This document shows, in pieces, positions 1-12,353 of a stretch of 64,000 nt of DNA. Source of the DNA: Tethya wilhelma (Eukaryota > Porifera > Demospongiae > Tethyida > Tethyidae). Numbering within the stretch: the stretch's first letter is position 1; every line of letters starts with the position of its first letter. The stretch spans positions 7,764,453 through 7,828,452 of the forward strand of contig CAXIPT010000003.1 in the NCBI GenBank assembly GCA_964030475.1. Direction: 5' to 3'. The notes under the pieces are model-generated. The model worked only from the letters and a program-made list of their open reading frames with translations. It was not told the origin of the DNA and ran no database searches. The position numbers and the translations under genes are program-made.

Positions 1-1913
1 AGGAGCATTAGTCACCAAAGCAAAACCATACTCACTTACATGACGCAACCATCTGGAGAATTTTACACACCTAATCATAATATACACTTGCTACCTGCAC
101 ATCTTACTTCCACATTCCCTCTTCACTACTTTCAATGTCTTTATAACTGAACCTTTCCAGTGAAGTCTGCAATTTTAAATTCAATAAATATTACAGTAAC
201 TGTCAATGAACATCACCTCAAGGTGTGGCTACATATTAATTTTTAGCAAGAATTTAGATTTTCAGGTTTAAATTTTGCAGAAATAGAAACCCATGGGAGT
301 CATGATCCTAGCTTGGTAATTGTTTAGATATTAACCTACTGCAAACAGGGGCATAGTATCTTGGTGTGCCTTCTCAACCTTCTCAGCACAATAGCTGTTA
401 TCCTTCAGCCAGTCAGAATGGAAGTGACCATTATGATCCTGAGTGTCTCCCTCGTATGACCAGCAAACATTGATGACACTATTGCCATCTAATTCTAGAA
501 AATTAGTAAACAAATTATTATTACACACAGTATGAAAATTTTTAATTCTAGGCCAAGTTTTGATCTGATTATTATACATGTGCAGGGTATGTTTAGTTTA
601 GCTAGTGTCGTGGTTGAAGCAGTCCATTACTTTTAGTGTAATTTAATTACGATAGCTGTAATTTACATGCTATATACAAAGAGGTAGATGTTGACCTACA
701 GTAATGCACAACAATACTAAAAGCAAACCTGAAGCACTAGCTGACTTTATGGTTGGTTGACCTTGTAGTACCTCTCCATCAATGGTCTTTTGTTCAAATG
801 AAGAGTTCCAACAGCTAGGACACCTGCAGTTGTGTCTCAGCCACAGAGAATGGTAGACACTCTCCTCTCCATCACTCCAACCAACCTTCAGCTTCTTCCC
901 TCCAGAGAAAAGTTCAAGACTGGGGTGATTCTCTACACTCACCGAAGACACTGAACTCCTTACCCTGGTAATGAAGGCACCGATGGTGCACAAGCCTCGG
1001 CACATTCAACTAGCTAGCTAGCGCATGCATATTACACTGTGTTAGAGTGCATCATAGCTACATGAATCCTACGAGTTTATGTATTTGAAAAACAATCACC
1101 TTATAGGTGCACAGTGACACTGTCACAGCCACATCACAGTTCTGAGCCAATAGATCTGGCTCAGTAAGAAAATCTATGGAATGGTGTAAAACTTGAACGG
1201 TTATACTAATTTTTGTACTGCTCTAAAGCTGATATTCAGCTAGCCTGAACCATTCAGGCCACACTGCATGACATGATGAAACACTGACACACTTGAACTA
1301 AGAAGTAAACTATGATGCATAGTTCTACAAAATATTATCTCACTAAACTTAACTTACAATCAATTGAGTTACTTACCTGTGCAAGCAGCTAAGCCAACTA
1401 AACCAAGCACATCCTGAGCTCTGATCTGATGGTGTCCAACTGTATTTCTAGATAACGCATACTATACATGGGCGTGATCGATGGGTGTGGTTTCGAAGCT
1501 AAGCGTTCAAAGAAGCACAAAAGCCTCAAATCTCAGAAACTACAGCGTTTTGTAAGATTCTACACAACAAATATCTAGATAATTTCGATTCATGAACGTA
1601 AGTACCTTCTGTTTGGATCACAGAGCTGCCATTCTTCAGATAATCTAGTAACAGACAGACAGACAGACACACAGACAAAACGACTACCGTAATCCTCTGC
1701 ACGTGCTTTGCACGTGCCGAGGCTTAATAATTCAGAAGATAGAATCGATCTGATAATATAAAAATTATTACTACGACAGACAGTATAATTATTATTCTAC
1801 CGGTTTATAATATAGCTTTGCACCAAAGGGGAGATAGATCCACGAGTCAGCAGTCTGGCTTTGTGCAAGGAAAATACTGACCAGGACTTCTTTACAAAGA
1901 GTGGAACAGACAT
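1..1913 (-). CDS. BBOX-type 2-oxoglutarate dioxygenase, copy C (5' part)
   Basis: Three exons are seen on the minus strand: 1913-1801 (ATG, basic presequence starting MSVPLFVKKSW), 958-729 and 494-340. Exon phases (2, 1, 0) match copy B exactly, and exon 3 has the identical length of 155 nt. Exon 2 carries the zinc-binding Cys cluster LRHNCRCPSC of the N-terminal domain (DUF971) of gamma-butyrobetaine and trimethyllysine dioxygenases. Exon 3 gives the rest of that domain (GHFHSDWLKD). The family uses Fe(II) and 2-oxoglutarate in carnitine synthesis. The presequence suggests mitochondrial import (inference). The catalytic domain would lie beyond the left edge, so activity cannot be judged. A MITE sits in intron 1. 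No stop or frameshift was seen in the three exons. Confidence 0.8.
969..1733. mobile_element. MITE of the AAGCCTCGGCAC family inside intron 1 of copy C
   Basis: One end reads AATGAAGGCACC followed by a short hairpin and AAGCCTCGGCAC. The other end is the inverted GTGCCGAGGCTTAATAA. Between them are stretches (for example AAGAAGCACAAAAGCCTC near 1515) shared with copies at 7.7-8.1 kb and 42.6-42.9 kb. No coding potential was seen. Non-autonomous DNA element by structure; superfamily not assigned. Confidence 0.6.
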
Positions 1914-2111
1914 GGCCTAGCTACGATTATCATAGATCATCTGGTGATTTCCACTAATTTTGTAGGCTTCCTCTCTTCCGGCTCGTACGATTACGATTGT
2001 GGCCGCTACAGATGCGCATGCGCTCCGCCTCTATGGCTCCGCGCGAGACTATACGCGCTCAGATCTGCAGAGGAGGTATAATAGCCTCGTACCAGGCCAC
2101 ACCCTCTTTTA
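1914..2111. promoter_or_regulatory. Divergent promoter between BBOX-C and the gene at 2356
   Basis: The stretch lies between the minus-strand start at 1913 and the plus-strand gene. It has an ETS-type site CTTCCGG at 1975, paired GCGCATGCGC-type sequence near 2014 and a TATA-like GGTATAATA near 2074. A diverged copy with the same motifs is at 7290-7400 beside pseudo-copy D, so promoter and exon 1 were duplicated together. Function is inferred from position and motifs only. Confidence 0.5.
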
Positions 2112-2257
2112 GTGTTACACACTAAGAATATTCGAATCGGGAGGGCCTGGTATATAACGGCACGTGAGGTCGAACAGTGGTCGATCGAACAGTATCATAG
2201 TTGTGACGTAGCCAAACCGAAAAACGTCACTTCCGCTTTGAGAAANCACACACACAA

Positions 2258-2290
<33 letters not shown>

Positions 2291-2355
2291 AGTGTCCTCA
2301 GCCTGCAATACATACAGCATTAACTCTGGGTACACGATACACTGCTAGTGAAGCA

Positions 2356-2531
2356 ATGTCAGCTGGGCTGATTGATCAAGTATCATCAAATGAAGAGTTA
2401 ACAGAGAATGCAATCACTGCTGCCAGGAAGCTCTCTGGAGGTGGACTAGACAGGTCAACATTGAGTGCTATCAAACATGACCTTTACAAAGATGTGTATA
2501 GCTTATTGAATGAACCTTGTGTATTTTTGTC
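2356..2531 (+). CDS. First coding exon of an unrecognised gene
   Basis: An ATG at 2356 opens a frame beginning MSAGLIDQVSSNEELTE. It has a helical, balanced composition and runs to a stop at 2541; a donor-like GT just before it suggests the exon ends near 2518-2531. The promoter at 1914-2111 points at it, with a probable 5' UTR intron containing the CA repeat and a single N at 2226. I do not recognise the family and found no continuing exons before 5.7 kb. The remainder may be lost, moved by rearrangement, or separated by an assembly error. It could also be a promoter-driven remnant. Confidence 0.4.
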
Positions 2532-2541
2532 ACACTTATAA

Positions 2542-3019
2542 AAAGGTAGTAGTAGTAGTTGTTGTTTACATGCGGTTACAAAGAATTGTGTGTATCCAAG
2601 AGCCAAATCATACTTCCTAGAAAGCCAAAGGACGATAAGGGTGAAAAACATAATCATTTAGCTCGATATTGTTAATGTGATGTTGAACAAACTTTATCAT
2701 TTTGAGTGAGTGTAATTTGCATGCTGACATGTGTGAGCTCTAGCTCAAAGGCCAAACCACCCTAATCAGCCCTTCAGACTTATGAATACTAAACCATTAA
2801 CCTAAGCAATTAAGCATAAAGGAAGTATAATGCATGCTATCTATGGTATCCTAATATAAATTACATGCATGCATGCAGTGCTGCCAATTCCTAAAGTTAC
2901 TACTTGTTAAGGGTTGATTTAAACTACAAACATCATCACTAACTCAGGTACACTGTACGTACTTTGGTATAGAGGAATTATAATTATTATCAGCTGCTAG
3001 AAAGAATCAGTATTAAACA
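2542..3019. other. Non-coding, nothing recognised
   Basis: AT-rich sequence with a GTAGTAGTAGTTGTTG run and several ATGCATGC palindromes. No convincing exon or repeat end was seen. Confidence 0.4.
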
Positions 3020-3233
3020 TACCGTATAGCGGGAAAGTTTCACAGTGTCAAACTTTCGCGGAAGTCTCTAGTCAAACATTTTTGCAGTCGCGGATGAGCT
3101 GTGCGCAAGCCCATACGTATAATACATTTCGAAAAATTTCGCGGATAAAACTTTCACGGATGGATCACGGATGGATCGTGATCCGCGAAAACCGCGAAAG
3201 TTAAACCCCGCGAAACTTTCTCGCTATACGGTA
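3020..3233. mobile_element. TACCGTATA-type foldback MITE
   Basis: The ends are exact inverted repeats (TACCGTATAGCG and its complement). The interior folds through complementary CGCGAAAGTTT and AAACTTTCGCG blocks. TA at both ends would fit a Tc1/mariner-type target. Relatives are at 28691, 40101, 40923, 43695, 44460 and 44956. Confidence 0.75.
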
Positions 3234-3612
3234 TTCTTGACACGGTATCCTGGAGGAGCATCCACACTCAACACTCGAACCTCAATTGCTCTTGAACTCA
3301 TCAACAATCACATAGCAACCCTGAAGCGAAAACATTATTATGACTTGGTCGCACTGGTATATCGACTTTTTGTACCTGAATGTGCCTCATTCCACTGTTG
3401 ATCTTCATTGATCTTCTACCATGTACCATCCGTCGATTGTTATAAGTCAAAACCTCACCAGGTCTCAAACGATGAAGAACCTGATATGTGTATGTGTTTA
3501 CTAGTTAGTAACATGTGATAGCTTGCATGGGTTTCTAAGTTTTCTTCAATAACAGTCTAAACTGCATGACCTCAAGTGGACCGTGAATTCAGGCTTAATT
3601 GATAGAAGTTAA

Positions 3613-4322
3613 GTATTTTGTTAACCCTCGGCGTGTGAAACACGCCGAAAGGGTTATAGTAGTCGTTTTTTCCGTGTGTGTGTGTGTGTGTTCACTCTTA
3701 ATCTGAAGAACAGCAAGTCTACTCTGAAAATTAAGGACATAAGCATGGAGTACTGATGTTCATCTAAAAAAAATATGTGTATCAGAAGCTAAAAGCTTAT
3801 AGTTCTTGAGCTATGCCAGGATTTTCAGTCCGAGCCATCGCTCGGGCGGCCATTTTGGCTACGTGGCCCCACCCACTATAGCACTACGTATACGTATATG
3901 TATAGCGAGCTAACGAGAGTTGCCTGATCGTGCGCTAGCTGCACCTCGCTAAAACACTGGAAGTCTGAGATAGCGACACTGACTCTAGTATAAATGCTTA
4001 GACGTAACAGAGTATTTCTAGTCCAAGCGCTTGTGTTTTGCAAACTCTGAAGCAAGATAGCTTGTGATAATATTATGATCGCGACGTTGCCTAAGTAGCC
4101 ACGCCCATGCACAGTACAGTCTGCATGCATTGCCAGCCTCGATGTTATACAGCTGCAGTAAAGTATAGAAAGTGTGTTTTACAATGCTAACAGTATACGT
4201 ACAATCATGCCTCGATATCCTTCCTCATTGCCTCATTATAATGCATGCAATAAATATTTATCACAGTGTATATATATATACGCCGAGGGTTGTGCACCAT
4301 GCATATGGTGCCTTTCATTTAA
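3613..4322. mobile_element. MITE related to the AAGCCTCGGCAC family
   Basis: The left end is TTAACCCTCGGCGTG with an immediate hairpin and a GT repeat. The right end is CGCCGAGGGTTGTGCACC followed by GGTGCCTTTCATT, the same two-part end as the copies at 0.97 and 27.1 kb. Minus-strand frames inside look random. Confidence 0.55.
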
Positions 4323-5732
4323 CATGTGATTGCTTTGAAAAAAGTCACAGTATATAAACTTAATTATTTGGAGGAGCTATGCATGCATGTATTATGGTTC
4401 AGAATCACCACTTCAAATCTTGGAAGGCAAAGTCTGGACTAACATTCTTGTGACCTCTGCATTTTAAGTTCTGTACTTAAGGGATGCCTAGAAATGTCTC
4501 ATTGTATCATAACATGTAGTTAATGTTGTGGTAGCAAAAACAAAATTTATTTTCTTATTTCTTTCAGTCGCTTGAGGAGACTCAGTTTTTCTCCGTTTAA
4601 TATCTTTGTATTGTGTGTCTTTTTGTATTCAATACTTAGTGAAGCATTAGCCCAGGCATTTCTCATATATCTATAGCAGTGTACTGGTTGGCTGTCACTG
4701 AGGCTATAGTAGCACCATGGATCTAGAGTTCCGTTTTGGTTTTCTGGTATCTAAAACTTTTGATTGTCCATCTTCTGACCTGTTCTTCCTATGGGTCAAG
4801 TTAGATATTTTTTAGCTAACAGAGCCAACATAATCTTGTCAGTCAATAAATTCCTACTATAGAAGAACAGTCATTAAAACTCATTCAATCATCCTCTAAT
4901 TGGTTGTCTCAACATCAACTGAAGGAAAATTTTTAAGACTATGTGCATTTAGCATAAATTATGCACAAGGGTTCAAATTATTATGACATCAAAATTATAG
5001 AATAGTCAGTCATTCTAAACATTTTCACGGACTGGCAAAATGAACAAAAATAATGAATTAAATCACTGTTAAATTTCAGCTGCTAGCTATAGTAATATTG
5101 TCCAGTTATCAGTGTTTTACATCCTTGAGTGTAAGACTGGTCCAGTACGTACTAGTGGTTAGACAGTGTGTTGCCTTCTCTCTCTTTCAGGGTCAAGATG
5201 CATGACTGGTCACACAACTAGCTAACAAAGCAAGTAACGATGCTCACAAATCAGGCATGCAGGATCACGATATTACACCTATACTTGCCTGAATTATTCT
5301 GCTGTGGTTTCTACTAGAAAGCTTTTAACTGCTAGCTAGTGCTCATTCAATTTTGCATCTTTGTATCTGTCTTCTTTGCATAAGATAAGTATACTTATAA
5401 ATGTTTTACTAGCCATCTCAGTGCAAGCCATACAATGGCTTGCATACATAATAAAAATAATAACATAACTTTGGTGGATTCAAAATTGGTGGATTGGCAG
5501 TGTTTAATTTGGTAAGAACCGCCAATATTAAGTTCATGCACCAATAATTATTAAGTCCATCAAACAGTCATTTTTCCCCATGCATAAGCTGGATGAATCT
5601 CTGATAATCTGATTCTTATAAAATTAAAGCAAAGTATAGCTATAATACGTTTATTTTATTAAGCCAAAACAGCATGTTTAAGGTTGTTGTAGAATGCTAC
5701 ATGTAACATTTTTATCAATATTTTACTTTGGT
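4323..5732. other. Non-coding, nothing recognised
   Basis: About 1.4 kb of AT-rich sequence between the MITE and BBOX pseudo-copy D. Only short frames, no splice-supported exon and no repeat ends that I could pair. Confidence 0.4.
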
Positions 5733-7239
5733 ATGCCACATTGATGACTGGAGCACTAGCTGACTTTATGGTTGGTTGACCTTGTAGTACCTCTCCATCG
5801 ATGGTCTTTTGTTCAAATGAAGAGTTCCAACAGCTAGGACACCTGCAGTTGTGTCTCAGCCACAGAGAATGGTAGACACTCTCCTCTCCATCACTCCAAC
5901 CAACCTTCACTGTCCTTCAGCTTCTTCCCTCCAGAGAACAGATTGTATCTCCTGAATATTACCAGGGTAAGGAGTTCAGTGTCTTCAGGGAGTGTGGAGA
6001 ATCACCCCAGTCTTGAACTTTTCTGTTAATTGCATAAAATTATTACTATATATAGGACAGACAGTATAATTATTCTACCTGTTAATAATATTATATATAT
6101 ATATATATAAAAATAAAAAAATTTAAAAATTTAAAAAATTTAAAAAAAATTTAAAAAAAAGGCTGCCCCTGAAAGTGGTATATCTGTTATAGTGGTAGAT
6201 GGGCCACTTAGAGTAGGCTTGGTTTCCCTCTACCTGCAATTGCTTCTATGCAAGAGGCAGGAGCTCTATTGTCAGATGCCTCTTGGAATGTGAGGAAGTC
6301 AGCTACTGGTCTATCAGTCAGTCTTTTTGGCCCTCTGTGTCTACAGGCTCAGATGTGGCCAAGTCTACTAAATCTAAGTCCAAGAAGAGAAGATTGAGAA
6401 GAAGGAATAAGAAGCTGCTTGAACCATCTACTGTTGTGGCAAGTGCCCCCAGTACTGAGGATGTGATAGCTTCTGTTGCAGCCCCCATTTCTGAGGATGT
6501 GATAGCTCCTGGTGCTTTGCCCACAGTTACAGTTGAGGATAAAGTTTGTGACCCTACTCCTGATTTCTCTGGTACAACATCTCAATGCCATTCTCAGAGT
6601 CTGAGTCGGTCTAAGTCTACATCTTCCCAGGTTTCGTCTGAAGGGTCTCTTGATGTTACATTGTGTCCGTTAAAGAATTCTGATCTTGTCATCTCAGAAT
6701 CTGATCTGAGTCCCTCTATTTTACAAGATCCTCGGCCTCTCATGTTTTATCATGAAGTCAATGATACTCCTGGGGTTTGTGTGGATTCTAATGATGGAAA
6801 CTTTAACTGGTCTCCAGTGAAAGTTAGTCGGTCAGCCATCAGGCTTGGTGATACGGTTACTGACTCTAGTGATACTACAAGTCACTCTAGTACTGACATT
6901 GATATTGATGATTGCTCAGTTTCGATTACAAGCCTAGTGCTGAAGCCGTTCCAGGTTTTGATGTAGAAACCAAGGATGATATGTTTTGGGCTCCTGTAGC
7001 TCACAGAACACGCAGAAGGAAAAAGTTAGGCTGAACTATTATCTCTCTCTTTTTACTTAATTAATTATGTGTGTATGTGTACTATTTGTTTACCTTTGCA
7101 CCTATTGTGGTGTGTCTAATAATAATAATAATAATAATAATAGCTCTGCACCAAAGGGAAGATAGATCCACGAGTCAGCAGTCTTGCTTTGTGCAAGGAA
7201 AATATTGACCAGGACTTCTTTGCAAAGAGTGAAACAGAC
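5733..7239 (-). pseudogene. BBOX pseudogene, copy D
   Basis: Exon 1 is recognisable at 7239-7145 (same presequence as copy C) but is cut at its 3' end by a retroelement (about 6085-7143). The exon 2 homology is split: 5755-5935 lies on the minus strand, while its 5' part (about 5960-6025) lies on the plus strand, so a small inversion broke the exon. A short insertion next to the breakpoint near 5912 also shifts the frame. No later exons were found. The Cys cluster is still readable. This copy cannot give a normal protein. Confidence 0.8.
6085..7143 (+). mobile_element. Retroelement fragment with a (TAA)n tail, inserted in BBOX-D exon 1
   Basis: The plus-strand frame 6283-6966 (no ATG needed; it opens upstream) encodes a Ser/Thr-rich protein with a basic block (KSKKRRLRRRNKK). 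After a frameshift near 6930 an alternative frame continues to a second basic tail (HRTRRRKKLG, stop about 7033). A (TAA)n tract at 7118-7143 follows, which suits the 3' tail of a non-LTR retrotransposon. No reverse transcriptase or zinc knuckle is present, so the class is uncertain. The 5' side is an A/T tract at 6090-6165. It interrupts homology to BBOX exon 1, so it inserted after that duplication. Confidence 0.5.
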
Positions 7240-7289
7240 ATAGCCTAGCTACTATAATTATTGTAGATCATCTGGAATATTTCCACTAA

Positions 7290-7400
7290 TTAATATAGGC
7301 CTTCTCCCTTCCGGCTCGTACGATCGTGGCCGCTACAGATGCATGCGCATGCGCGAGGCTATGAGCCAGTGATCTGAAAGCTGAGGAGGTATAAAAGCAT
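7290..7400. promoter_or_regulatory. Duplicated copy of the divergent promoter
   Basis: CTTCCGG, CGTGGCCGCTACAGATG and GAGGTATAAAAGC occur in the same order as at 1975-2085. No gene was recognised downstream on the plus strand. Confidence 0.4.
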
Positions 7401-7692
7401 CAAAAGTGAACATAATCCTGCGTGGACTGATCAATTATTTTATTAGATAAGTGACATTTAGAATATTATTGTTTTAGCTATCTTATAATTAGTATGCAGA
7501 CTTCTGCATCTTGTTGATTGTAAGACAGTGAATCTAGCTAGTAGCTACATGAAAGAAATTATCTCATTTCCTCGTGTCCGATTTCTCATTTCCGATTTCC
7601 ACATTTCCTTTTCCGCATTTATCCGCTAGACCCCACCCTCGCCTCGATCGATCTGCGCGCGCGGAGAGGGTTGGGTCTGGGCACGAGACTAC

Positions 7693-8127
7693 TAAAAAAA
7701 TGAAGGCACCAAGGTGCATAAGCCTCGGCGCAATCAACTGACAGCTAGCATGATGCACAACATGAATGTATGACCTCATCATCCAACCAACCTCAAATTC
7801 TAGCCTGTAGCCAGGAGCTGACCTGAGACTCTCACTACTTGAAGTCATTGACCTGAGTCAGCCACAGGCAGACTGAAAGCAAGCCAACCTTTGTTTGTCT
7901 TTCCAAGAGCATAAGCAGCATATTGCACTGAGTATAATCATCCATTGGCAAGGCTAATTCCTGTCTGTATATCCAAAGAACACTGACAGTGACTAACAGC
8001 AGCAGCAACAGCAGCAGCAGCTTCAGCCGTTGTGGCAGTGAGCATTGCTCTGATTCTAAATAACGCACACTAAATCAGTAGGCGTGGCCTCGAAGCTAAG
8101 CGCTAAAAGAAGCACAAAAGCCTCAAA
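7693..8127. mobile_element. MITE of the AAGCCTCGGCAC family, truncated at an N
   Basis: Starts AATGAAGGCACC with hairpin and AAGCCTCGGC, and ends in AAGCACAAAAGCCTCAAA directly against the single N at 8128. The missing right end suggests the N marks a sequence join. Confidence 0.5.
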
Positions 8128-9996
8128 NCATGCGCATAATAATGCCACGTGGATAATGACCTTTGAACTCTACCTACAAAGATGGCTGCATTGTAGCACA
8201 TGAATTTATACACTAACTTTCAAAGCTTACTAGTTTTTGTTCAGGCCTATTTACGATGAAAACGAGTATAAAGGAACGTACTACCCAAGAAAAGAACTTA
8301 CTTTGTGGCGTCAAAGTTGGCTCAACACTTTCTGGTTCTCTGGAAATCGTTTTCAAGTAAGTCAGTTAGAAGGAAGTAAGTAAGTAAGTAAGTTAGGAGA
8401 ACAAAATTGCACTAGTGTGGCTTCTCGCAAGCGCTCTCTCTACGAGTGATCAGAAACGTTTCGACAAAGTTTAAGCCTTCCATGCAGTTGGTTTTCTGTA
8501 AAGGAGAGCCTCTGAGCAAGTTTGAAGCCTCTACTTTGTGTTGTTAGATTTTTATGGCGATAGTGTCTATGGGACACTCGACCCATTCCTACTATACGTA
8601 CTACCGTACGTATGATTATTAGCTAATTGTAGCTAATTCTTGTAAATGGTTCAAAGAGTGATCTGTACTTGAATAGCTTATCAGTATTGCATTTTATCAC
8701 AATCATGATATAATGGTTCAAATTCCTGCCAATTTTATCACTTGGCTAAAAAGTGGAATAAAGTATTGCAGTCAGGACTAGATTACTGCATGGCCAAGAC
8801 TTGGGCACAAAAAATGAAGTAGTCATGTGCCGAAATTGAGACCATTCCTTGTTCCAACAAGTAGTAAAAATTTCAAAAAAATAATTAAGTAGTGTAGGAA
8901 TGGGCAGTGCGGTAAAAAGCATTGGAACAAGGCATGTCTCAATTTCGGCACATGACTACTTCATTTTTGTTCTTGATCCCTATAGCTAATATGGATCCTC
9001 AGTGTCATAAATGCGAAGATTTGTACTACTATAGTATACCATAGCTTAATTGTTTTGTTGCATTGGTTATCAGTTGGCTAAGCAGTGGAGTAAACTATAA
9101 CAAGATAGGCAATATAAACTGGATTGCCGACCAAGAGTTGGGCATAAAAAATGAAGTAGTCATGTGCCGAAATTGAGACATGCCTTGTTCCAATGCTTTT
9201 TACCGCACTGCCCATTCCTACACTACTTATTTTTTTGAAATTTTTATTACTTGTTAATTATGATGTCATTCTAAGAAGTTGTCTAAGTTGTATGTTTATA
9301 TAGCTATAAGTTGTATGTCTAAGTTGTATGTCATTCTAAAGAAGTTGCCGCGGAGTCTGTTTCACTTTTACCTGAAGTACTAAGCAGCACCAGTGTTACA
9401 TTTGAAGTTAGAGATAATTCTGCTGGGTTATTGGTCAATTCTATATAAAGGTTCCTTAGGCTTGTCGAAGTCCATGGATACCTGTCTTTGCCACTTCTCC
9501 AGATGGTAAAGTGAAAGAATTTGATGTTTATGACTGTGAAGGGCAGTTGAAGGATGTTTCGTTTGCTCTGCATGATAAGACTCCATGTCTCTGTACATCA
9601 TATGGTGCTTCGGGTAAATCATATACACCAATAGCTAAGAGGACTAGATCTCGTCTGTGTGGTAATTAATTTTTTTGTAATTATAGATATTATGTAGTGT
9701 ACTTCTTTCTCTTTGCTCCTCTTAATTGTTGGAGTGTTAAATTACAATTACAATTACAATCATACGTACGGTAGTACGTATAGTAGGAATGGGCCGACTG
9801 CCCATAGACACAATACAAAATGTTAGCCATCATCAAAATCTAGTCAAACAAAATTAAGCCTTCAAAGTTGCTCAGAGGCTCTCAATGATAGATTACCAAC
9901 TGCATGCAAGGCCTAAACTCACAAAAACTTTCTGCAGCACTCGTAGAGAGCGCTAGTGGGAAGCCACCATAGTGCCATTTTTGTTCTCCTAACTTA

Positions 9997-10875
9997 GGGT
10001 GTGCAACGTGAAAAATCAACAATCGACTTTTGAACAACTAAGGCCTGGCAAACTAAATTGCCTGTTTATCGTCACCGCCCGCGTGCAAATTTCAATTTTG
10101 TCAAAAGTTTTCATATTTCAACTGCGCATGCGCACAATGGGTTTAAAGGTCAAAACTACCATGATCGAGGCGCTCTTGAGTCCGGGCCAGTTATTTCCTG
10201 CGTTGTTGATAGCTTATTCTACCTGTGGATAATAGCAACTGCTCTACAACTTACTTCACAGTCTGTGGTCAATGCAAGCGTCAGTTTTAGATCCAAAAAC
10301 AGTGGCAAATTACTGCTGGGCTGCGCTACTGAACTTACCCGTTTCCGGTATGAAATATGAAATATGACCGCCCGCCCGCATCAAAAACAGGAAGTACGGT
10401 GACAATAAACAGACAATTTAGTTTGCCAGGCCTAATTCATGCAATATGTACAGTAGGTTGAAACTTAAACTAGCTCACCTTCAAACTCCGTTGTCTCCTA
10501 GCAACAAAATTAATGACTTCTGAATTCTTGGTACTAACTACTTTCAACAGAATCAGCCAGATGGTTACCAATAACAGAGGCTTGTTTCAACTCTATCAGA
10601 GAATTGGTAAGGCCCTTCTCTAACTAACGCAACATGGAGGGATTCGCTTCTCTCTTGCATGTAAGCAAAAGTGGCAAATAATTGCGATTTTAGCCGTAAA
10701 AAAATGCGTAAATTTTGCTGACAAAGCAATATGAAATTTTAACTTACGGTTTTCTTTCACTTCAACGACAGAGATCAGGAATTGAAGGTGCGCTGGTTTA
10801 AGTACCAACTTACTCTACATGTTGCACGTATTAATTGTTCAAAAGTCGAAAGTTGATTTTTCATATTGCACACCC
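9997..10875. mobile_element. Nested DNA element with GGGTGTGCAA ends, TA target
   Basis: Terminal inverted repeats GGGTGTGCAA...TTGCACACCC with a TA on each side (9995-9996 and 10876-10877). Splits the arm of complex 1. Tc1/mariner-like by target. Itself hosts the element at 10042-10432. Confidence 0.75.
10042..10432. mobile_element. Harbinger-like MITE, third nesting level
   Basis: Ends GGCCTGGCAAACTAAATTG and its inverse, flanked by TAA on both sides, as in PIF/Harbinger elements. Related ends and target occur at 45996-46437. Confidence 0.7.
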
Positions 10876-12353
10876 TACCTAACTTACGTACTTACGTACT
10901 TCCTAACTGACTTACTTGAAAAGGACTTCCAGAGAACCAGAATGTGTTGAGCCAACTTTGACAGCACAAAGTAAGTTCTTTTCATAGGTAGTACATTCCT
11001 TTATACTCATTTCAATCTCAAATAGGCCTAAACAAAAACTAGAAAGCTTTGAAACTTAGTGTATAAATTCATGTACTACAATGCAGCCATCTTTGTATGT
11101 AGAGTTCAAAGGTCATTATCCACGTGGTATTAATATGCGCATGCGTATCATACGTACGGTAGTACGTATAGTAGGAATGGGCCGACTGTCCCATTGACAC
11201 AATACAAAATGTTCATGCTTATAAACTTTCAGGGAAAGAAAGCTAAGCCTTCAAATGCATTTAATAGCCTCCCACAGACAGTTAGCTTACTGTATTAACC
11301 AAGAAGACTGGTAGAAAGTTTCTAGAGCACTCTGGAGAGAGCGCTCGCGAGAAGCCACAAGAGTGCAACTTTGTTCTCCTTCCTTTCTTCCTTCCTTCCT
11401 TCCTTCCTAACTGACTTACTTGAATGCGATTTCCAGACAAACAAAAGGCATTGAGCCAACTTTGACCATATAGTGGGACTTCATTTCATCTGTAGTACGT
11501 CCTTTTCGACTCGTTTGCTGGTGAAAACGCAGCAAACAAAATCTAGGCAGCTTTGAAACTATCGATATAAAATACTGTACTTTTTATTTAGCCATTTGAT
11601 GTAGGTAAAGGTCGTCAATAGACCACGTGGTTTGCATGCACCTAATGCGCGCATGCACATCTAATGTACACTTAATTATGCTTTTGTAGAGACTGACTAT
11701 AGTCTCTGCTGTCACAGTCTCCATGCAATTGAGCACCTTGGTGTTTAAAAAAGTGAATGAACAAGTAGTAAAAATTTTATAAAAATGAGAAGTGTAGGAA
11801 TGGGCAGTGCGGTAAAAAGCAATGAAACAAGACAAGTCTCTGAATTTCGGCACATGACTGCTTCATTTTTTTGTGCCCTACTCTTTTTGTTTATCTACAT
11901 TCTAAATGCTTATTACTTCATCCAAATAATTAGTCAAGTGCATGATTGCTGTTGCATTGACTCATGAGCCAAACAACCGACATTTATAATGATGGAATTC
12001 AAATTTGCAATTTACCCATGAAAATGAAGTAGTCATGTGCCGAAATTCAGAGACTTGTCTTGTTTCATTGCTTTTTACCGCACTGCCCATTCCTACACTT
12101 CTCATTTTTATAAAATTTTTACTACTTGTTATAATTATAGCTTCCTCGCATATGATCAATCCATTGTAGCTGCTACTTAAGCTTTTTGTAGGGAGTCCGG
12201 ACTAACCAGTCTCTGATAGTCTCCACACTGTAGTGTTGAAAAAAGTGAATGAACAAGTAATAAAAATTTCAAAAAAATAAATAGTGTAGGAATGGGCAGG
12301 GCGGTAAAAAGCAATGAAACAAGGNGTTAAGGTCGAGTGACTCTCACTCTCCT

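Larger units (their letters stand above)
8129..11147. mobile_element. Inverted-repeat transposon complex 1
   Basis: Two arms of about 490 bp face each other: 8131-8617 and 9757-11147 (the latter split by a nested insertion). Each runs from a GCGCAT/CCACGTGG end to CATACGTACGGTAGTACG. The middle (8618-9756) holds a second inverted pair (about 8795-8975 and 9145-9250) with the shared motif GTAGGAATGGGC. No transposase was seen. Confidence 0.7.

Noticed and set aside
10058..10360. 100-residue frame in the nested MITE
   Set aside because: Composition is random and it lies inside a Harbinger-like MITE.
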